44,965 bases of DNA, from assembly GCA_049999805.1 (NCBI GenBank), contig JBNGIO010006186.1, forward strand, positions 52,401 through 97,365. Reading direction: 5' to 3'. Source of the stretch: Folioceros fuciformis (taxonomy: Eukaryota; Anthocerotophyta; Anthocerotopsida; Anthocerotales). A model generated the notes under the pieces. It saw only the letters and a list, made by a program, of their open reading frames with translations. It was not told the DNA's origin and did not search any database. Positions 9,600-20,336 of this stretch are shown here, piece after piece; the first letter of the stretch is position 1; the number at the start of each line of letters is the position of its first letter. The position numbers and the translations under genes are program-made.

Positions 9600-10200
9600 T
9601 ATGTTATGAGCAAGGCATAGTGTGGACCACATGGCGAGCGAGTAGTGTGGACTGGATGATTCTAGCAAGGCGTAGTGTGGACTACATATTCTAGCAAGTG
9701 TGAATTGCATGATTCTGGCAAGGCGTAGTGTGGATTGAATGATTCTAGCAAGACATAGTGTGGACTCCATGATTCCAGCAAGGTGAGTGTGGATTGAATG
9801 ATTCTAGCAAGACATAATGTGGATTGAATGATTCTAGAAGGACATAATGGGGATTGAATGATTCTAGCAAGACATAATGTGGATTGAATGATTCTAGCAA
9901 GNNNNNNNNNNCCCCAATGGCAAGCGAATTGTAGTGTGGATTGAGTGTAGTAGTGTGGCAAGTGGGTAGTAGTGTGGATCAAATGACCCAATGGCAAGCG
10001 AGTGGTGGATCAAATGATCCAATGGCAAGCAAGTGGCAAGTGAGTTGTAGTGTGGATCGAATGACCCAATGGCAAGCGGGTAGTAGTGTGGATCGAATGA
10101 CCCAATGGCAAGCGGGTAGTAGTGTGGATCGAATGACCCAATGGCAAGCGAGTAGTAGTATGGATCAAATGATTCTAGCAAGGTGTAGTCTCGACTCAAT
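9600..10200. repeat. Minisatellite, two related unit types
   Basis: From about 9600 to 9901 the unit is roughly 30 bp (GATTCTAGCAAGACATAATG followed by TGGATTGAAT). After the N-gap, from 9912 to 10170, it is a roughly 36-bp unit (GACCCAATGGCAAGCGGGTA followed by GTAGTGTGGATCGAAT). The two share the TAGTGTGGAT and GCAAG cores. Degenerate copies trail on to about 10530. Confidence 0.85.
9902..9911. other. Assembly gap (10 N)
   Basis: Ten unknown bases sit at the switch between the two minisatellite unit types. Confidence 1.
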
Positions 10201-10530
10201 GCTTTTGAGAAGGACCCAACTTATAATGCCTAGCAAGGGATAATGTGGATACAACTCATATATGTGGCAAGGGAGGTGCACTATAGACCCAACTTTTTTC
10301 ATTAGGAAGGCTATAGTGAGAACGCAATGTCATTGGCAAATTTAAAGTGTACAATTTGTAGATCTAATATTACTAGCAAGTCAAGATGTGGACTCAATGT
10401 TAATTGCAAGTGGTGGTGAGGACAAAATGTTAAGGGCAAAATCTAGACCTAGATTGCCTGGAGTCCAACCTAATGTTAGTAGCAAGGGCTAGACTATGCG
10501 GACCTGATGTTGCATGCAAGATGGATGTAT

Positions 10531-12287
10531 TGGACATAGTTTGTAATTGTTAAAATAATGAGTAGCATATAGTTGGTTATTTGGTATCTATACTATATAT
10601 CTTTTGGTTCCTTAGCTGGTAAACTGCGCTACATCTTTTTGTGTACGGAATGCATATCTTACAAAGACTAGTTGGAAAACTTGTTTCTTTATACACTACT
10701 TGAAACATTTCAGAGCGCTTCACTTGATCTGACCGATATTCCATACATGGTATGCGATTAGTCACCCTACGGTGTGGGAATCATTTTCAGGGCTTTTGAT
10801 CGGCACCAATGAAACGGTGATGCACTTGGTCATTTTCCTATGACTGAAAGAGCATTCTCTCGTCATATTTCTGAGGAAGGAAGCTTGAGGTGATGTGCGG
10901 ACTGGCGGGCCAGCTTGGAATGCTTGCCATCAGCGAGGGAAGGTGGGGGTGTTGCGTCAGTCAGGTCGTTTGGCGGGCCCATTCGAATTCGTTGCTTCAA
11001 TCTCCTCAACGCATGCCCGACCTCAGTCGATCATCTGGCCTTTGCCTCAGCTGTCAGAGAGGTGCGAAAGGAGGGTGGCAGCGTCTGGAGGAGCAACCGT
11101 TGCTGACACGGACTACGAGAGCTCGGAGTGACAACGTGACCCATTTCTCTGCCTTTGTGAATGATGTAGGTGCGGTAAGGTACTTGGCATGACGGTTAGG
11201 TGCAAGGAGGGCTTCATTGTGGTCCCGTCTGGTGATGTCAGAAGCTACTCGAGAGACCACCATTCCGTGGCGTTGCGGTCACTCTTGAAGCGAAGGGATG
11301 CTGGATGGAGCAAACACGCGAACGGGGAGGTTGTCGTGCGTGCTTGCTCTTTATGTTTTCGATTTCCACTGTGATGTAGGGTGGAGGGGTGGACACTGAC
11401 CACAGGAGGCCAGCTTTGGTTGTAGGTGCAGGTGGAACTTGGCCAGCCTCACTCTAGTGTTAAACACTGGGTCTGCAATACGTTCAAGTCTCCTCGTTCA
11501 GCCTTTTGCTGTTCTCAACTCCAGAAGATTAATTACATCATCCAAGGGCCCTGTGAACCGTTGGTTCTACTCCGGGAACACCTGTACAGGCCATTCATCA
11601 TTCCCCGTCAAGAGAAGCTGTCGTGGAACGACATGAGACACTATCGCTAAACCAGCCACTTCCATGACCAGGACTGGGCCACTAACCTTGTGCAACTCGA
11701 TGACTTTGTGCAACACGCGTGACCTTGTGCAACACGAGTTGCCAGACAAACTTGTGCTACTCTGGTCAAAAGCTTCTAGACTAGTTCTCTCAAGATGGCA
11801 CAGCAAACTCACGTTTCAATTGGCACTTGCCGGGCATTGGAACTGTGCACGCCACCTTTTCACTACACGTAAGGAGCATGCTATTACAGACCTCGTTGCA
11901 GAAGCAAAGATACCGTGATATGAATTGGAAGTCCAGAGCATATCTCCACGTAATAATATCACACAAATGCTTCCTGTCACCCTGGATACCCGACCTGCCC
12001 CTCTGCCATAGATAGGGAACATGATAGGACACAGATACCTTTTTGAAAGAAGCCTCCCCTCCGTCTTCCACGGACGATACAACGATTATTGTGGAGAACC
12101 TTATATTTTAAAAACAACTCAATGATGGCGAGGGACAGTTCCGACTGCCTGCACCCAGACCTTCTGCACAACATAAGCCAGAGACCACATACACCCGCAT
12201 CAACCAAAAGCGCACAGAAATGACAAAGTAATTTTCATTAGGTGAGATCAAAAAAATTGCTCAACAGGAACGTATGAATATGTTGTA
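10531..12287. other. No recognisable gene (1.75 kb)
   Basis: Frames of 60-100 codons on both strands lack domains. The part near 12000-12287 is probably the 3' flank of the BAG-domain gene on the minus strand. No RNA gene or clear repeat was seen. Confidence 0.3.
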
Positions 12288-14135
12288 TCAGTCCTCATCC
12301 ATCTGTGTCCTTGACTTTCGGATGCTATTTACTTTTCGACCACTAGCTGGCTTTTTCTTGCTTCTCCGGACATGGTCCTCTAGCCTGTCTAACCTCTCAC
12401 TCAAGTTGCACATGGAGGTGGTTTGCTGATGCATCATTTGCTCAAACATCCGCTTCAGCAGCTCGTTCTCCTTCTTCAACTGCCGAAGTAGGTCAATGGT
12501 ACTGCCCTCTCCCACATCGGAATCTTCTAGCTTTCTTTTCCTATCACAATCTCCCCGTGCCGTCTTCCTACCCTCCGTATCTACATCTCCAGAGCTTGGG
12601 TTTGTACTCAGAGCGCAAGCGTTTCTTGTCTCCACATCTACAAGGACCTCGTCCCCCTCTGCAGATGTGGAGACACTGTCTGCTCTACTGTTATGCACAC
12701 CAGGCAACTCCATTTCAGCATCAGCATCAGTACCTAGAAACTCGTGGCCGCTGGCTGCTTGAACTCGATGTGCCGTCCAACCCTCCTCATTCTCGTCATG
12801 CGAGAGAGCGCCTGTTTCATACTCCGCTCCATCGTTCGCACGCGCATCAGATCCTTCGTGAGAGAGAACTGGAGTATTAACTTCTTCCATAGGCTGCTCT
12901 TCAACCATATCTGCGGGCCTGTGAATATCAAGGGTAGTCTCCTCCGTCACCCCTTCCTTCCCATCATCGATCTCCATTCTCCGAACTCCGGCAGCTGCCG
13001 CCTCCTCGTCCTCCGTCGTCAAGGGCAGACTGTCCTCTTCCACGTTGCTCTGTTGGACCGGAATTCTGTCCTCTTCCATGTTGCTCACGTGGACGGGACT
13101 ACTGTCCTCTTCCGCGTTGCTCTCTTCGACCGGCATACTCTCCTCTTCCACGTTGCTCACTTGGACGGGAATACTGTCCTCTTCCACGTTGCTCTCTTGG
13201 ACCGGAATACTCTCCTTTTCCACGTTGCTCACTTGGACGGGAATACTGTCCACTTCCACATTGCTCACAAGGACGGGAATACTGTCCTCTTCCACTTTGC
13301 TCTCTTGGACCGGAAGACTGTCCTCTCCGACGTCGCTTTCTTGGACGGCCATTTCATCTTCCGTTTCGCAACTTTGTGCAGCATCATCTTCATCCGCACT
13401 GTTGACAGGAGTTTCAACGAATTTCAAGTCATCAGCAGTAGGTGTCCGGCCGGAAGCAATTGCGGCCTCGGTGACATCCTGCAGCCTGATCAACTCCCGA
13501 GTAACTGCCTTCCGCATATCCCGCACCAACGGATGCACTCCTTGAAGACTGTCCAACTTCAGCAACTGATGCATAATCATCTCGTTAAACTTCAGTCGCT
13601 CCATGTTGATCTCTCGGAGCTTCATCAGATACTCAGGGTCACACGCCTGCATCTGAAACTCCTTCAACTTCTCCCCAACCTCCTTGATAATCCGCAGATG
13701 CTTCAACGACTGCGTCTTCTGCACCAGATATCCCCGATACCTGGATTGCACATACCTCGCCGCATCATCCGCGCTGTCAAAGCATTTCTTCGGAGACTTC
13801 TTGACTTCCTCCTTCACACGGGGGACCTCCTTCGTGGCCTCCTTCCGAGCATCCTTCCCGTCTGTCACAACAATCTTCCGCACAGGCACCTTGGCCGTCT
13901 GTACAGGCGGATTGTGGCCCCTGCCATACCTCTGCGGAACAGAGGGCATCCGATGATACCCATTCAGACCTCCATTGTAATAGGGCTCGGCAATGTCTGT
14001 CGCCTCCGGCTCGGGAAAGTAAGGACTTCGCACAACATTCCTCGATCCCAAGGGCGAGCCCGTGGGGTACCGCCTTACCCCCATGGAAGGTTTGTAAGCG
14101 TAGTAAGGCACATCATCCATGAATCCTCCACCCAT
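12288..14135 (-). CDS. IQ/BAG-domain protein (BAG family co-chaperone regulator)
   Basis: This is a 615-residue single-exon protein. Residues about 126-148 form a calmodulin-binding IQ motif (AARYVQSRYRGYLVQK). This runs directly into a BAG domain at about 145-222 (FNEMIMHQLLKLDSLQGVHP, then RDMRKAVTRELIRLQD). The IQ-plus-BAG order is the plant BAG5/6/7 arrangement. BAG domains bind the Hsp70 nucleotide-binding domain, and these plant members link calcium/calmodulin to stress tolerance. Residues about 263-371 are nine acidic 12-residue repeats (SNVEEDSIPVQV type). The C-terminus has a basic KRKLED stretch, a probable coiled coil (LLRQLKKENELLKRMFEQMM) and a basic tail. The frame is open upstream to 14429, but a TATA box at 14309-14316 puts transcription start near 14280, so the ATG at 14135 (MGGGFMDD) is chosen. 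MDD at 14120 is an alternative. Confidence 0.88.
   Translation of the reverse strand: MGGGFMDDVPYYAYKPSMGVRRYPTGSPLGSRNVVRSPYFPEPEATDIAEPYYNGGLNGYHRMPSVPQRYGRGHNPPVQTAKVPVRKIVVTDGKDARKEATKEVPRVKEEVKKSPKKCFDSADDAARYVQSRYRGYLVQKTQSLKHLRIIKEVGEKLKEFQMQACDPEYLMKLREINMERLKFNEMIMHQLLKLDSLQGVHPLVRDMRKAVTRELIRLQDVTEAAIASGRTPTADDLKFVETPVNSADEDDAAQSCETEDEMAVQESDVGEDSLPVQESKVEEDSIPVLVSNVEVDSIPVQVSNVEKESIPVQESNVEEDSIPVQVSNVEEESMPVEESNAEEDSSPVHVSNMEEDRIPVQQSNVEEDSLPLTTEDEEAAAAGVRRMEIDDGKEGVTEETTLDIHRPADMVEEQPMEEVNTPVLSHEGSDARANDGAEYETGALSHDENEEGWTAHRVQAASGHEFLGTDADAEMELPGVHNSRADSVSTSAEGDEVLVDVETRNACALSTNPSSGDVDTEGRKTARGDCDRKRKLEDSDVGEGSTIDLLRQLKKENELLKRMFEQMMHQQTTSMCNLSERLDRLEDHVRRSKKKPASGRKVNSIRKSRTQMDED
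13022..13350 (-). repeat. 36-bp coding tandem repeat in the BAG gene
   Basis: Nine 36-bp units encode the acidic 12-residue repeat. Because 36 is a multiple of 3, frames on both strands stay open through it. This explains the long antisense open frame 12744-14204. Confidence 0.85.
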
Positions 14136-14308
14136 GCCTCTGCCTCCAAAAAATCCCGCCAGCTTTGCGATACACAGCGCGCTCCCAGCTCCAAACCACA
14201 CTGAAAACCCAAAACGTAGAGCAGACACCAACCTCAGAAAGGATCCGCGACTTCTAAGCTGAAATGCGAAGATGCTGTCAGGGTAATACGTGACGCGTAT
14301 GATGTGCC

Positions 14309-14316
14309 AATTTATA
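14309..14316 (-). promoter_or_regulatory. TATA box of the BAG gene
   Basis: TATAAATT on the minus strand lies about 175 bp upstream of the chosen ATG, leaving a 5' leader of about 145 nt. Confidence 0.55.
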
Positions 14317-14430
14317 ACGCCCTGAGAAGTTGCACCAGAAGCCACTGCATCGAAATCTCCAGAACGTCTCCAGTGTTCGCAGCGAGTCGGGAAGGTGCGA
14401 GAAGCGCGGTAACCCGGGAATCTCCTCACT

Positions 14431-14450
14431 TTCTAGAAGGTTTCTTGTTC
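14431..14450 (-). promoter_or_regulatory. Heat-shock-element-like site
   Basis: A palindromic TTCTAGAA core (TTCnnGAA) is followed by two further TTC half-sites with 3-nt instead of 2-nt spacing. It lies about 115 bp upstream of the TATA box. HSF control is known for some plant BAG genes; here it is inferred from the motif only. Confidence 0.4.
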
Positions 14451-14516
14451 CACCTGAGCAATCAGGATCCTCATTTCTAACCTGCAACCTTAACTATACC
14501 TTAACTTGCAATCTTA

Positions 14517-14590
14517 TTCTTATTATTATTATTATTACGATTACTATTACTATTACTACTGCAGCTGCCACTAATAATAATAATAAAATT
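14517..14590. repeat. ATT-type microsatellite
   Basis: Runs of TTATTA and TACTAT trinucleotides, then ATAATA repeats, fill this stretch upstream of the BAG gene. Confidence 0.8.
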
Positions 14591-15120
14591 TAACCTATAA
14601 CTAAATCTTAGAGCATTTTGATCACAGGAGAATAGTCATTATCATTAACACTCTTCAGAGTGTTTAATTAAGAGGGCCTCAAAGAAACGAGAGACATGCT
14701 AGTGAATGCTTTAGGAGTGGTTCTTTGGAGATAAAAAGAGAAAACTTCAGCAAATCCTTTGGGTGTTGTTTGGTAAACCTCAACCTTGTCAACTACAAGA
14801 AGAGATGGCTACCAATCTTTGGATAGCGTTTTCCTTGACACAATATCCTAATGTGGATGAAATACATGAGATTAGGCTTATGCTTCATTCAATTAGCCTT
14901 GATCTAAAAAATACATTGTGGCCTCAAGGCTTGCTCACATTTAGTTTAGCATTCATCCCTAAATCTAACACTCCCAAGTAGTAGACACTAGATGTAGTTA
15001 ATGTGCCTTAAACTAAGCATGCACTATGACTATTGGCATACAAGGCACAAGTTAACTTTTGTAAACTGACCTTACAACCTTGCAACCATTCTAATAATTC
15101 TCAGACCCATGAATTGTGAA
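14591..15120. other. AT-rich spacer
   Basis: The base composition is clearly more AT-rich than the BAG gene. A 72-codon frame at 14763-14981 (+) has no recognisable domain. I see nothing else. Confidence 0.3.
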
Positions 15121-15681
15121 CTATTTTTGAGTTCTGTATGCACATTCCTCTCTTGCTTGCTGTCTATACTTCTGCAGCAGCTTCTGATTCTTAGTGAGGA
15201 TCCTTTTCGTTGTCTTTGGGGGCTTCACCTTGTGCTCCTTGACTTCTTCCTCAACGGGGAGATTTGGTTTTTTCTTTGGGAGTTCCAGCTTACGCTGTTT
15301 TATTTTTTTTCCTTCAAATTTTTCCTCTTTGATTTCTTTCTCGTCAACTTCTTGCCCGACAGGAAGACCATGGTGAGTTACTTCCACAATAGAAGTTACC
15401 TGTAGTGCAGCCCCTTGGGAGGAAGAAGGATGTTGTGCAATTCTTGCATGTTGCTGAGCATGTTTTTTTTCAAACTTACGACGAGATTCCAAGACAGTTG
15501 GTGTTTGTCCTCCTTCAGCTTGTGGGTTTTTCTTCTTCATTTTTGCATCATTTGCTATTGTGTTACTCCTACATCCTTCAACCTTTGGTGATGTTTCATT
15601 GCCTGAGGCATGTGCAGTGTAAGGCACCTCAATCCTCTTTCTCTTGGAGTCCTTCTTGGAAACACCAAAATCACGATCCAT
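15121..15681 (-). CDS. Hypothetical Lys-rich protein, possibly transposon-linked
   Basis: This is an uninterrupted 186-codon frame with an ATG start (MDRDFGVSKKDSKRKRIEV). It is highly charged, with Lys/Glu-rich stretches (VDEKEIKEEKFEGKKIKQRK, KLELPKKKPNLPVEEEVKE) and a basic C-terminus. There is no signal peptide, membrane segment or catalytic motif. I do not recognise the family. It lies in AT-rich sequence unlike the neighbouring genes, which would suit a decayed mobile element or a low-complexity nuclear protein. The frame may also be open by chance because AAA/GAA-rich sequence has few stops. Confidence 0.3.
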   Translation of the reverse strand: MDRDFGVSKKDSKRKRIEVPYTAHASGNETSPKVEGCRSNTIANDAKMKKKNPQAEGGQTPTVLESRRKFEKKHAQQHARIAQHPSSSQGAALQVTSIVEVTHHGLPVGQEVDEKEIKEEKFEGKKIKQRKLELPKKKPNLPVEEEVKEHKVKPPKTTKRILTKNQKLLQKYRQQAREECAYRTQK

Positions 15682-16265
15682 GATTACCTCTTTGTTCTAT
15701 GAGAGGTTTTTGGGAGTATTGTAGAAGGATATGGCTCTAAACCTCAAATAACTTTTGTGTAGCAGAATAAGAACATGAAACAGTACCTCACCAAAAAATT
15801 ATATTTTGGGTCAAGATAGAACTTGGCATATATATTATACAACCTATGCATATATAGATCTTAGGTTTCTCTTGTTTCTCGGAAAAGGGAAGATTCATTA
15901 AATATTCATAAATATAATTAATGATATTAACTTAACTTAATAAGTTTGTGGAGGATGGGTCATGTGAACCGTATGTGAATGGTATATTAGGGTTAATGAC
16001 ATGGAAAACCTTACAACAACCATAGCCCGTTACTAAAAGCTCTATATCATGATTCTCCTTCTTTTCTATATTGTGGCCTTTCGATCCAACACGTATCTAT
16101 TCATTTTTTTCAAAGAGCATGTGGCCAAAGCGATTTTTAGAACAACAAGCTGCACATATCAAGTGGCAAGCATGCCTCATTAGATCAAGTGGCAAGCATG
16201 CCTTTTGCTATTCCATGTCATGACATTTTTTGAGAATGATGTTCCAAAGGACCTAATTGTGGACT
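15682..16265. other. AT-rich spacer
   Basis: No coding pattern. A short direct repeat (ATCAAGTGGCAAGCATGCC) occurs at about 16157-16203. Confidence 0.35.
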
Positions 16266-16620
16266 CCTCCTTGTTCTCCAATCTTTGGCCCTGCTCCTTG
16301 ATCCCCAATCTTTGACCCTGCTCCTTGATCCCCAATCTTTGGCCCTGCTCCTTGTTCCCCAATCTNNNNNNNNNNNNNNNNNNNNNNNNNNNNNNNNNNN
16401 NNNNNNNNNNNNNNNNNNNNNNNNNNNNNNNNNNNNNNNNNNNNNNNNNNNNNNNNNNNNNNNNNTCCCCAATCTTTGGCCCTGCTCCTTGTTCCCCAAT
16501 CTTTGGCCCTGCTCCTTGTTCCCCAATCTTTGGCCCTGCTCCTTGTTCCCCAATCTTTGGCCCTGCTCCTTGTTCCCCAATCTTTGGCCCTGTTCCTTGT
16601 TCTCCAATCTTTGGCCATGC
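16266..16620. repeat. 27-bp minisatellite around a 100-N gap
   Basis: The unit is CCCCAATCTTTGGCCCTGCT followed by CCTTGTT. About three to four copies precede the gap and six follow it. A 27-bp unit keeps frames open, so long frames encoding PKIGEQGAG- or AKDWGTRSR-type repeats appear on the minus strand. They carry no recognisable domain and are probably not genes. Confidence 0.9.
16366..16465. other. Assembly gap (100 N)
   Basis: Exactly 100 N inside the 27-bp minisatellite, a usual placeholder for a gap of unknown size. Confidence 1.
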
Positions 16621-19247
16621 TTGGTGGAGTAGATGGACTTCCCGTCTCTTTTTCAATAATATAAAAGGGGGAGGGGGGCAAGGATGCTGTCCGTCCATCG
16701 GCTGGCAAGTAACACAGTACAGTTGCTCTGGGTGCGAACCTCGGGGGTGGAGATGATCTGCCAGTCGATGATGCAGGAGGGCTGCTAGCGTATAAAATAT
16801 GCGATCTGAGGGGAATCCGGTGGGAGAGAGACTCACAGGCAGATTCCTTGCGTGCCCTCTGCATAGCACAGCCAAGCAACAAGGGGCAAATTTTGCTTGA
16901 ATCCTATTCTTCTCCAGGTGTGCAGCCACAGGAGGAAATGAAGGTCGAAGACTTGCGTGGGGGAAATGTGGGAAAAGGGACATTGGGGACCATTGATGAG
17001 AAGGAGTGTAATGCACCATTTGGTGCCGTGGTTCAAGTTGAGGGCAGTGTGTGGTTGTCTGGCTCTACCAAGAATGTGTATTGTTCAAACGATGGTGGGT
17101 CCAGGAAGGGGGAAATATCCTTGAACATCATTGAGGGGCTTTAAAAATAGGGGAAGCTTTTGGGGTAGAGTAAACCAGTACCGTCCATGTACCGAGCAGG
17201 CAGAAGGCAGACGCAGAGGCACAGGCAGCAGGCAGCAGGAGGGTCTTCGGGAATCGAGCCTGCACCCTCCAACTTTTACGATCTTGATACGTATGCAGGT
17301 GCAGAACCTCTGTTGAGCAGCAGTCAGTGCAGCTCCTCGGCTCCTGCGTGTGGGGGCAACAAGTTTGTCGTTGAGTTTGAACTGACCTCAGCAGGCTGCA
17401 GCGTCAAGGGGGAGCGTATGAATGTCCGGCTGGAACCTCAGGCCGGGCCTGTTGTCTGCAGATGGGCCGAGGGTGGGGCCACCACCCGAGCTCACACTTT
17501 TTTGGTTTTTGTTTTCTCCCTGCCACTCCCTTTGCCTTCCCCTTCAGAGCTCGGGAAAGGAGCTTCCTATCTGCTTTCTACCTTTCCTCTTATCCACCAC
17601 CTCAAGACAATAACATGTACCATGTACAGTGTGCCACATGACAGAGGAGAAGCCCAAGAGAAGAAGCCCCCAAGAGAAGCCGAGAGGAGAGAAGAAAGAA
17701 GAAAGGAGGTCTGGCAGCAGTCTACCAATTCCAGCTCCAGCTCCAGCCCCAGCCCCAGCCCCATTCTAGTGTGCAGAGTCCAGGCATCCACTGCCCCTCT
17801 TCACGAGAGACGCAGCCATTGAGCGGTCCCACCTCGGATACCGCTCTGCTGCTGAATATTGTATTGTAGAACGGTACGAATGAGTGTCATGGATTCATCC
17901 CTCAGGTCGGTCGGTGTCGTCTCCCAGTCTTCGCCTCTTTCTTCGTTCAGGACGCCCCATGTGAGCGAGGGGCGAGGGGGGCGAGGTGCAGAAAGCAGGG
18001 TCCCAATGATGGGATTCTCTTCTTCCTTCCCAAGCGAAAGGGCCCCCGCACCTGGGGGCCCAGGAGGCAGGCAGGCCGTATGGCCAAGCTAAGCTAAGTG
18101 AGCAAGCAAGCCAAGCCAGGCCAGGCCAGGCCAAGCCAAGCCAAGGCTAACCAGCGAGAGAATGGGGTGATGTGAGCTCAGAACCTGACACCGGCTCTTA
18201 CCCCACCCCACGAGACCATCCCCATTTGTCCTGACTTGACTCCAGTGCACACGCACGGCCTTGTCGTCACTTCACCAACTTGCTCCCCCCCCCCCGCCCG
18301 CGCTTGCCACGGCCCGAAGTTCGTCTTGCCGTTGCGCAAGGCAGAGCTGGATGGCGGGGCAAATTGCAATGCCGATGGCAGCTTCTCGTCAGCTGTGACA
18401 CTTGAGGGCCAGGCCAGCATTGCAGTCTGTATCGAAGGGTAGGTATGGTGACCCACCGAGACGAGAAGCGAACCCACCATCGGCAGTTCAATTTGCCATG
18501 ACTCCATCAGTGCCAACTTCTTCTCGACAGCTGAGAACCGAACGAGGGTTCGCGTGGCATGGCATTGCCTCATGTCACCGATCAGAAACGCGAGAAGCAG
18601 AAAACGTGAAGATGGCATTGGCTTGTTCAGATTATGTACACAAAAGAGGGGATAGTCTGAAGAAGCGCTTCCAGGGGTCCGGGACATCCATGGTCCCATT
18701 TAATAAGTCTCAGTTACCAAAGCCTAGCATGTGCAAAGCAAGCAATCGGAGCAAGCTAACCAGTCGAGAAAAAGCAAAGCAATCAAACAAGAGCTCCCCG
18801 CAGCAGTCCGGTGTCGTATATCTTGACGATTGCCGCTGTTGCTGTAGCTGCTGCTGAAGCCGAAGTGAAGCCGCTGCTGCCCGTTATCTCACTGTTCAGA
18901 TGCTGCCCGTGATCTAACTGTTTAGCGGCTGCCGCTTGCTGCTTGCAAGCCGAAGCAGGCCTTGAATGGTAACATCATCTTGGGAGGAATAAAAGGGAAG
19001 GGGAAGAGAAGAGACAGGAGACAAAGAAAACAAGAAGATGGTTCGAAGCGCTATCTACTAGCTATCCACCCGAGTCCGGCAAGGCATGGATTCCTTTCCT
19101 CGCACGGCCCGAGCAGTCCGTCCTCACTCCCCAGCCGATCCAAAATTGGGTCTCTCTGCAGGCCAGAATGCGCGCAGGAAGAGACGAGACGGGAAGCAAA
19201 CACTTGCCTTGCCTTGCCTTCCCTTCGCCTACATCTTCCCGACATCG
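16621..19247. other. No recognisable gene (2.6 kb)
   Basis: TATA-like words occur at about 16658 (ATATAAAAGG) and 16789 (GTATAAAATA) on the + strand. No convincing coding frame follows: frames at 16848-17144 and 17187-17822 lack domains. Simple repeats include CAGCTC/CAGCCC runs at about 17736-17762, GCCAA/GCCAG pentamers at about 18106-18147 and a C10 run near 18287-18296. The right part is probably the 3' flank of the S40-like gene. Confidence 0.35.
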
Positions 19248-20336
19248 CTAGGCGTCCAGGAACCCGGTGCGACGCAACACAGCATTGCGGACTTCCAAAA
19301 GATCGCGGCCCTTGAGAGTGCGTCCCACGCCCTCGCACATGGAGAAGGTGCTCACCTGAGAGCGCGCGTAGTCTCGAGCCACGATCTCGTGGGGATGAAG
19401 ACGCTGCTTGCGCCCGGTGCCATCGTCCTCATCCTCGTCGCTGCTGTAAACCACCGGCTTCGCCTTGGGCGCCAGCCTGTAGATCTTGCTCCAGTCCGGC
19501 ACGTTCACAGGGGCAGACTGGTTGGCGGTGGCTATGGTGGAGCCCGTGTAAGAGGAGGACAGGTCTCCGGGATTCTGCTGCTTTTGCTTCTGCAGCCGCC
19601 CGGCGCTGGCCATGGCCGCGCTCACTCCACCGATGGGGATGGCGGACCTGGCGTGCCCGGAGCCAGACAAGGACCCGACAACGGCAGCCCCAGCCCCCGG
19701 GGCAACCTCGAAGCCCTGCGATGTAGGGATCCTGCGGGAGGCCGAAGAAGGTGCTGGGATGCTGAAACCCTCGGTGGAGCCTCCGAGAGACGGGCGGCTG
19801 GAGCTCCCGGTGCTAAAGGCTATGGCGCTCCCGCTTCCCCTGAAGCTGCCCACCGGGGGTTCGTCGAAGCCGGAACGGCGGCGCGGGCTCTGAGTCTGGG
19901 TCTGCAGACCTTGAGCTTCCTTCCGAGCTTGGAGATGGTGCCCGTTCCCCAGATACCTAAGCGGGTCGCCGGCTTCCAGTTGCTTGGCGGAGGAGGCGGG
20001 CACATGGCCTTGCCCCGCGTAGCGTCCATGGCTGAGGCTGCCATGGAGGCGGCCTTGGCCAACACCGTAGCCGTATCCGGCACCGGAGCCCACCAAGTCC
20101 GGCTCCCCGTCATCCTCCTCCGTCTCCCACACGTCCTCCTCCTTCAGCTCCTGCAGATCGTCAGCCTCCTCTCCCAGCGGAGAGTGCACTGTCGGGGAAG
20201 GGGAAGTGCCCAGGGAGGTGCCCAGAAACATGTCTGCTAGGCTCCCCACAGCATGGCCGCTGCCCCCCTTGTCCCGGCCGGAGCCCCCAAATCCGGAATT
20301 GGGAGCCACCGGGATGTTCCGCATTCTGCTCATCAT
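19248..20336 (-). CDS. S40-like senescence regulator (DUF584 family)
   Basis: This is a 362-residue single-exon protein. The N-terminus is Gly/Ser-rich with SLADMFLGTSLGT. An acidic segment (ELKEEDVWETEEDDGEPDL) follows near residue 65. The middle is a low-complexity Ser/Gly region. The conserved C-terminal block has SAPVNVPDWSKIYRL, a DEDEDDG patch, HEIVARDYARSQ, FSMCEGVGRTLKGRDLLEVR and NAVLRRTGFLDA. The VGRTLKGRD...VRNAVLR.TGF signature is diagnostic of S40 proteins, nuclear proteins linked to leaf senescence and stress. The protein is longer than typical S40 members because of the low-complexity middle. The ATG at 20336 is followed directly by a second ATG. The 384-codon frame on the opposite strand is a composition shadow. 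Confidence 0.88.
   Translation of the reverse strand: MMSRMRNIPVAPNSGFGGSGRDKGGSGHAVGSLADMFLGTSLGTSPSPTVHSPLGEEADDLQELKEEDVWETEEDDGEPDLVGSGAGYGYGVGQGRLHGSLSHGRYAGQGHVPASSAKQLEAGDPLRYLGNGHHLQARKEAQGLQTQTQSPRRRSGFDEPPVGSFRGSGSAIAFSTGSSSRPSLGGSTEGFSIPAPSSASRRIPTSQGFEVAPGAGAAVVGSLSGSGHARSAIPIGGVSAAMASAGRLQKQKQQNPGDLSSSYTGSTIATANQSAPVNVPDWSKIYRLAPKAKPVVYSSDEDEDDGTGRKQRLHPHEIVARDYARSQVSTFSMCEGVGRTLKGRDLLEVRNAVLRRTGFLDA

Noticed and set aside
9600-10200. Possible CRISPR-like array
   Set aside because: Units are contiguous and diverging, with no unique spacers, and the genome is a plant nuclear genome. It is a minisatellite.
12744-14204. 486-codon open frame on the + strand opposite the BAG gene
   Set aside because: It reads as repeats such as LLFHVAHLDGN that mirror the 36-bp coding repeat of the minus-strand gene. 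It has no domain, while the minus strand has clear IQ and BAG domains.
16180-17019. 279-codon minus-strand frame with PKIGEQGAG repeats
   Set aside because: It is open because the unit is 27 bp, it passes through 100 N, and other frames are open as well. No start context or domain supports it.
17240-17275. tRNA B-box-like word on the minus strand (GGCTCGATTCCC)
   Set aside because: The flanking bases do not form a T-arm stem, and no A box or acceptor stem was found.
19086-20240. 384-codon + strand frame opposite the S40-like gene
   Set aside because: It is low-complexity and GC-driven. The minus strand carries the diagnostic S40 C-terminal block.
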